64,000 bases of DNA, from contig JAAYNJ010000017.1 in NCBI GenBank assembly GCA_012520915.1, positions 186,001 to 250,000 on the forward strand, in the 5' to 3' direction. Below, piece after piece: positions 60,524 through 64,000 of this stretch. Numbering within the stretch: position 1 is the first letter of the stretch; each line of letters opens with the position of its first letter. The DNA is from Oscillospiraceae bacterium (lineage in GTDB: Bacteria; Bacillota; Clostridia; Oscillospirales; Ruminococcaceae). A program made the translations under genes and the position numbers. Under the pieces are notes generated by a model that was not told where the DNA came from, did not search any database, and saw only the letters and a program-made list of their open reading frames with translations.

Positions 60524-61239
60524 ATTTCCCCCCTGAATTCGGTATCCAACTTTTCGTTGTCGGTCTTTTTTAAAAGAATATGCCAGATGTCGGAACCGGT
60601 AAATCCGCAGTTTCGGTAAAGCTTTTCGGGATTTGAATCGCTGTCCGCCCTGCAGCATACGGTGGCGAAAGAGGCTTTTCTCTGCAATCTCTTAAGCAGT
60701 TCGTTTACAATGAGGGTTCCTATTTTATTTCCGCGTTTTTCGGGCAGCACCTGTATCCATTCGAGATACCCCTCGTTAAGCGTCCTGTCATAGTCTGCTA
60801 TACCGCATCCCGCAACTTCATTGTCTTTTGAATCGAGCGCCAATACCCAGAGATCCCCGTCATAGGTTTCGGTTTTGATGAGAGAAGCAAGTTCTTCGAC
60901 GGTGGTCATGATATCGGGATAGGAAAGGTTTATTACCTCAACTATCTTCGGGATATCCTCCAAAACGGCGGTTTTGAGATAGTATCTGTCGGAAGTGGGA
61001 AACTCGACCGTTTCAAGCCGGTGGAGCAGTCTGAAATAGCGCTCACAGCTATAATCCGACAGCATGCTCTCCTCAAAATCGTCGTCGTGAACACATTTTA
61101 CATCTTTGTTCGGATTTTGAGATTTATATTTAAAGTAGGGCAGCGGAAGCGTTCCGCAGGGGTTTTTCAGATAATCCGAAACCGACACCATAACTTTATA
61201 AATCTCCGTTGTTGGTGAAAAACGGTATCCTATCCTCAA
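60520..61239 (-). CDS. GNAT acetyltransferase with extra N-terminal domain
   Basis: 239 residues. An N-terminal region of about 85 residues (YLKNPCGTLPLPYFKYKSQN, then SCERYFRLLHRLETV) precedes the GNAT domain (YLKTAVLEDIPKIVEVIN, YLEWIQVLPEKRGNKIGTLI, then the N-x-x-P-E-K-L-Y-R-N-CGF ending). The start is uncertain: TTG 61239 has a weak site and ATG 61191 is an alternative. It lies 25 bases after fhs on the same strand. Confidence 0.8.
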   Translation of the reverse strand: MRIGYRFSPTTEIYKVMVSVSDYLKNPCGTLPLPYFKYKSQNPNKDVKCVHDDDFEESMLSDYSCERYFRLLHRLETVEFPTSDRYYLKTAVLEDIPKIVEVINLSYPDIMTTVEELASLIKTETYDGDLWVLALDSKDNEVAGCGIADYDRTLNEGYLEWIQVLPEKRGNKIGTLIVNELLKRLQRKASFATVCCRADSDSNPEKLYRNCGFTGSDIWHILLKKTDNEKLDTEFRGEI

Positions 61240-61263
61240 CCTTGCGTGAGGAAATATAAAAAC

Positions 61264-62928
61264 TTAAAAAATTCCGACGATATCTTTGCCGTTTATATCC
61301 ATCTTTTCAGCGGCGGGGGATTTTGGAAGTCCCGGCATGGTCATTATTTCGCCTGTCAATGCGACTATGAAACCGGCGCCGGCCGATATTCTGAAATCCT
61401 TTACCGTTATTGCGAAATTGTCAGGCGCTCCGAGCAATTTGGGGTCGTCGGAAAAACTGTACTGCGTCTTGGCTATACAAACGGGGAGCAAACGATAGTC
61501 GCTGTCGGAAATTTCCTTCAGCTTTCTTGCCGCCGCGGAGGAAAACTCGACATGAGTTGCCCTGTATATTCTTTTTGCGACGGTTTCGAGTTTTTCTTTT
61601 AAAGAGAACTCATCGGGATAGCAGAAGGAAAAATCATTTTCCCTTTCGCAGAGTTTAACCGCAATTTCGGCAAGAGCGGTTGCGCCCTCTCCGCCTTTTT
61701 CCCAACCTTCGAAAACAACCGACTCGACACCGAACTTCTTCGTGAAGTTTTTAATTGCCTCGATTTCCTCCGTCGTGTCGCTTGGGAATCTGTTTATGGC
61801 GACGACGGCGGGAAGATTGAAGACGCCGGTTATATTTTCTATGTGTCTTTTTAAATTTGAAAGCCCTTCATTTAACGCAGTCGGGTTCGGGTTGGTAAGT
61901 TCCGATTTTACAACGCCTCCGTGATGCTTTAATGACCTTACCGTGGCGACGATTACAACTGCATCGGGCGTCAAACCCGATTTTCTGCACTTTATGTCGA
62001 CAAACTTTTCTGCTCCCAAATCCGCGCCGAATCCGGCTTCGGTAACCGCATAGTCTGCGAGGGAGAGCGCCATTTTAGTTGCCGTAATTGAGTTGCAGCC
62101 GTGAGCGATATTGGCAAAGGGACCGCCGTGTATAAAGACGGGGGTGTTTTCAAGCGTCTGAACGAGATTCGGGTTAATGGCGTCTTTTAAAAGAATTGCC
62201 AGAGCGCCTTCGATTTTGAGCTGTTTTGCCGTGACAACTTTGTTGTCATAGGTATATCCGACTATTATGGAAGAAAGACGCCTCTTTAAATCCTCTATCC
62301 CGTCGGAGAGGCAGAGGACAGCCATAACTTCGCTTGCGACGGTTATATCAAACCCGTCCTCCCTGGGCGTGCCGTTAGGTTTGCCTCCGAGACCGCTGAC
62401 GATATTTCTGAGCTGGCGGTCATTTATATCAATACATCTTTTTATGGTGATTCTTCTCGGGTCTATCGAAAGTTCATTTCCCTGTTGAATATGGTTGTCG
62501 ACGACGGCGGCAAGCAGGTTGTTGGCGGAGGTTATTGCGTGAATGTCGCCTGTGAAATGCAGATTGATATCCTCCATAGGTATGACCTGGGAATATCCGC
62601 CTCCGGCGGCTCCGCCCTTCATTCCGAAAACGGGACCGAGAGAGGGTTCTCTTAAAGCCGCGACGGAATTCTTTCCTATCCTCCTCAATCCGTCTGCGAG
62701 TCCGACGGTAACGGTGGTTTTGCCCTCGCCGGCAGGAGTGGGTGTCATTGCGGTGACGAGTATAAGCTTGCCTTTTTTATTTTTTACAGGCATGGTGTGG
62801 TCAATCTTCGCCTTGTATTTCCCGTAATTCTCGATATACTCTTCATCGATACCGAGTTTTTTCGCCACTTCGGAAATCGGCAGGGGAGTTGCGGATTTTG
62901 CAATTTCAATGTCGGACTTTGGAATCAT
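61264..62928 (-). CDS. fhs: Formate-tetrahydrofolate ligase
   Basis: 554 residues, normal for the family. ATP + formate + THF give 10-formyl-THF, a key one-carbon step in acetogens and purinolytic Clostridia. The signature [20 protein letters not shown] (P-loop) at about residue 60, [30 protein letters not shown] and the [10 protein letters not shown] segment are intact. ATG behind GGAGATGACAAG. It stands back to back with the 5-formyl-THF cyclo-ligase and FchA-like genes, forming a divergent one-carbon locus. Confidence 0.97.
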   Translation of the reverse strand: MIPKSDIEIAKSATPLPISEVAKKLGIDEEYIENYGKYKAKIDHTMPVKNKKGKLILVTAMTPTPAGEGKTTVTVGLADGLRRIGKNSVAALREPSLGPVFGMKGGAAGGGYSQVIPMEDINLHFTGDIHAITSANNLLAAVVDNHIQQGNELSIDPRRITIKRCIDINDRQLRNIVSGLGGKPNGTPREDGFDITVASEVMAVLCLSDGIEDLKRRLSSIIVGYTYDNKVVTAKQLKIEGALAILLKDAINPNLVQTLENTPVFIHGGPFANIAHGCNSITATKMALSLADYAVTEAGFGADLGAEKFVDIKCRKSGLTPDAVVIVATVRSLKHHGGVVKSELTNPNPTALNEGLSNLKRHIENITGVFNLPAVVAINRFPSDTTEEIEAIKNFTKKFGVESVVFEGWEKGGEGATALAEIAVKLCERENDFSFCYPDEFSLKEKLETVAKRIYRATHVEFSSAAARKLKEISDSDYRLLPVCIAKTQYSFSDDPKLLGAPDNFAITVKDFRISAGAGFIVALTGEIMTMPGLPKSPAAEKMDINGKDIVGIF

Positions 62929-62951
62929 CTTGTCATCTCCGTTAACTGTAA

Positions 62952-62979
62952 ATAATAAAGTCGTACCAAATTATTGTAA
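62952..62979 (-). promoter_or_regulatory. Probable fhs promoter
   Basis: On the minus strand TTACAA (62979-62974), a 16-base spacer, TATTAT (62957-62952), 24 bases before the ATG. Confidence 0.5.
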
Positions 62980-63050
62980 CAGATTAAAAGACTATAAAAA
63001 AGCGATAAAACTCAATGACTTTAAAGAATGAATACATTTTTTATATTCAG

Positions 63051-63080
63051 TTGTGTAAAACGGCAGGGATTACATATAAT
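63051..63080 (+). promoter_or_regulatory. Promoter of the 5-formyl-THF cyclo-ligase gene
   Basis: TTGTGT (63051-63056), an 18-base spacer, TATAAT (63075-63080), 25 bases before the ATG. Confidence 0.6.
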
Positions 63081-63104
63081 ATAGAGGCGGTTGCAGGAGG
63101 GATA

Positions 63105-63686
63105 ATGACAGACATAAATAAAGAGAAAAAACTGAAGAGAGGGGAAATTCTCGCCCTGAGGGAAGCGTTTGGCAGGGAGGGGGTAGAAAAACACTCTCTG
63201 TTGATAGTAAAAAAGCTTCTTGATATGCCGGAATACCTGTCGTCAAAGGTTGTATTGAGCTACAGTCCGATAAATTTTGAGGTTGATGTATCGAAATTCA
63301 ATATAACCGCGGTAAAGGAAGGCAGAAGCTGCGCCTATCCCGTTGCTTTAAAGGACGGAAAACTCGTTTTTGCGATTCCGAAAGACGAGAACGCCTGGCA
63401 AGAAGGCTCCTTCGGAATTAAGACGCCGGTATTGGAGCGGTCTTTGACGATTCCGCCGTCTCAGATAGACTTTGCGGTAATCCCCTGTGTGGGGTTCGAC
63501 CCCGAAACGGGTGTTCGGCTCGGCATGGGAGGCGGATATTACGACAGAATCATACCCGAAATGAAATCCGCATTTAAGGTCTGTCCCGCCTTTGAATTTG
63601 CAAAGGTTAATAATATCCCGGCTTGTGAGTACGATATGCCGGCGGATGCGGTTGTAACCGAAAAAACGATATATCGTTTTAAATAG
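63105..63686 (+). CDS. 5-formyltetrahydrofolate cyclo-ligase
   Basis: 193 residues from ATG 63105 (GCAGGAGGG site); upstream in-frame Met codons lie in the promoter. It converts 5-formyl-THF to 5,10-methenyl-THF with ATP. Motifs are VVLSYSPINFEVDVSKF, CAYPVALKDGKLVFA, FGIKTP (pocket), and the conserved GFDPETGVRLGMGGGYYDRI. This rescues folate stored as 5-formyl-THF. The FchA-like gene follows 21 bases later and uses the same intermediate. Confidence 0.93.
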   Translation: MTDINKEKKLKRGEILALREAFGREGVEKHSLLIVKKLLDMPEYLSSKVVLSYSPINFEVDVSKFNITAVKEGRSCAYPVALKDGKLVFAIPKDENAWQEGSFGIKTPVLERSLTIPPSQIDFAVIPCVGFDPETGVRLGMGGGYYDRIIPEMKSAFKVCPAFEFAKVNNIPACEYDMPADAVVTEKTIYRFK

Positions 63687-63707
63687 ATGAAAGATAAGGG
63701 TTGAACA

Positions 63708-64000
63708 ATGGATGAAATGAAAGTAAGAGAATATGTAGGCGCGGTATTTTCGGAAAATCCCGTTCCGGGAGGGGGAGGAGCTTCGGCGGTAGCGGCTTCG
63801 ATAGGCGTCGCCCTCGGCGGAATGGTGGGAAATCTGACAATCGGAAAAAAGAAATATGAAGAGGTTCAAAAGGAAATAGAGAAGCTGACCGATAAAGCCG
63901 AAGAGTTATATTTAAGATTGCTCGAACTCTCGAAAGCCGACGCCGAAGTGTTTTTAAATTTGATGGACTGCTTTAAACTGCCGAAAGTTACCGACGATGA
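63708..64000 (+). CDS. fchA: Methenyl-THF cyclohydrolase/cyclodeaminase-family protein (3' partial)
   Basis: The first 97 residues are in view; the gene runs off the right edge. ATG 63708 follows AAGGG. The start MDEMKVREYVGAVFSENP, then VPGGGGASAVAASIGVALGG and the helical MVGNLTIGKKKYEEV segment, are typical of the FTCD_C/FchA family. FchA hydrolyses 5,10-methenyl-THF to 10-formyl-THF, linking the cyclo-ligase product with Fhs chemistry. Confidence 0.9.
   Translation, partial: MDEMKVREYVGAVFSENPVPGGGGASAVAASIGVALGGMVGNLTIGKKKYEEVQKEIEKLTDKAEELYLRLLELSKADAEVFLNLMDCFKLPKVTDD

Overview
The window comes from a low-to-mid GC, obligately anaerobic, Clostridia-like Firmicute. The evidence is strong Shine-Dalgarno sites with frequent TTG/GTG starts, a glycyl-radical ribonucleotide reductase (NrdDG), indolepyruvate:ferredoxin oxidoreductase, ferredoxin-linked enzymes, a HydE/BioB-type radical-SAM protein, formate-tetrahydrofolate ligase and a type II-A CRISPR-Cas system. 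I saw no rRNA, tRNA, transposase or phage genes.

Layout. 1-1.7 kb: end of a polyamine ABC transporter (PotC-like permease, PotD-like binding protein). 1.8-8.1 kb: four nucleoside-hydrolase paralogues in two pairs, around a minus-strand block (membrane protein, J-like protein lacking HPD, DUF5685 protein). 8.2-13.7 kb: arylpyruvate/aryl-CoA module PaaK-IorA-IorB-PaaK plus a double-ACT protein. 13.7-16.8 kb: nrdD-nrdG behind two NrdR boxes. 16.9-18.6 kb (minus): Crp/Fnr regulator, ferritin and thioredoxin, with a Crp/Fnr-type palindrome centred about -40 at the thioredoxin promoter. 18.6-22.4 kb (minus): TM1266-like regulator, NitT/TauT-type ABC transporter and HydE-like protein, preceded by a terminator/antiterminator leader. 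22.6-23.8 kb: ferredoxin-domain aldo/keto reductase.

23.86-30.52 kb: complete type II-A CRISPR-Cas locus. The order is tracrRNA (+), cas9-cas1-cas2-csn2 (-), an ATTTGAG leader anchor, six perfect 36-nt repeats and a degenerate seventh. The tracrRNA can be read from sequence: its anti-repeat reproduces the 6-bp lower stem, 2/4-nt bulge and upper stem of a Cas9 guide duplex.

30.7-42.8 kb: mostly single genes: aldo/keto reductase, duplicated-domain lipoprotein, alpha/beta hydrolase, OGG-type glycosylase, GT-C-like membrane protein, RlmB, a degenerate P-type ATPase-like protein, a variant EF-G and a GNAT protein. 42.8-56 kb is the most unusual part: an HTH protein, an alpha/alpha-toroid lipoprotein, a 1280-residue protein joining a processive-type glycosyltransferase, a Hanks-type Ser/Thr kinase and a beta-propeller-like domain, and a shorter paralogue whose kinase part is degenerate. 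Zinc-ribbon/repeat membrane proteins and a PEBP (Raf-kinase-inhibitor-like) lipoprotein follow. Two of the downstream transcription units share a related upstream element. I infer an envelope polysaccharide or signalling system.

56-64 kb: small FUSC-like membrane protein, GT2 glycosyltransferase, deaminase, Nudix and GNAT enzymes, then a one-carbon cluster (Fhs, 5-formyl-THF cyclo-ligase, FchA-like cyclohydrolase) running off the right edge.

Coordinates, motifs and hairpins were read by eye. Family names come from recognised motifs, not from database searches.
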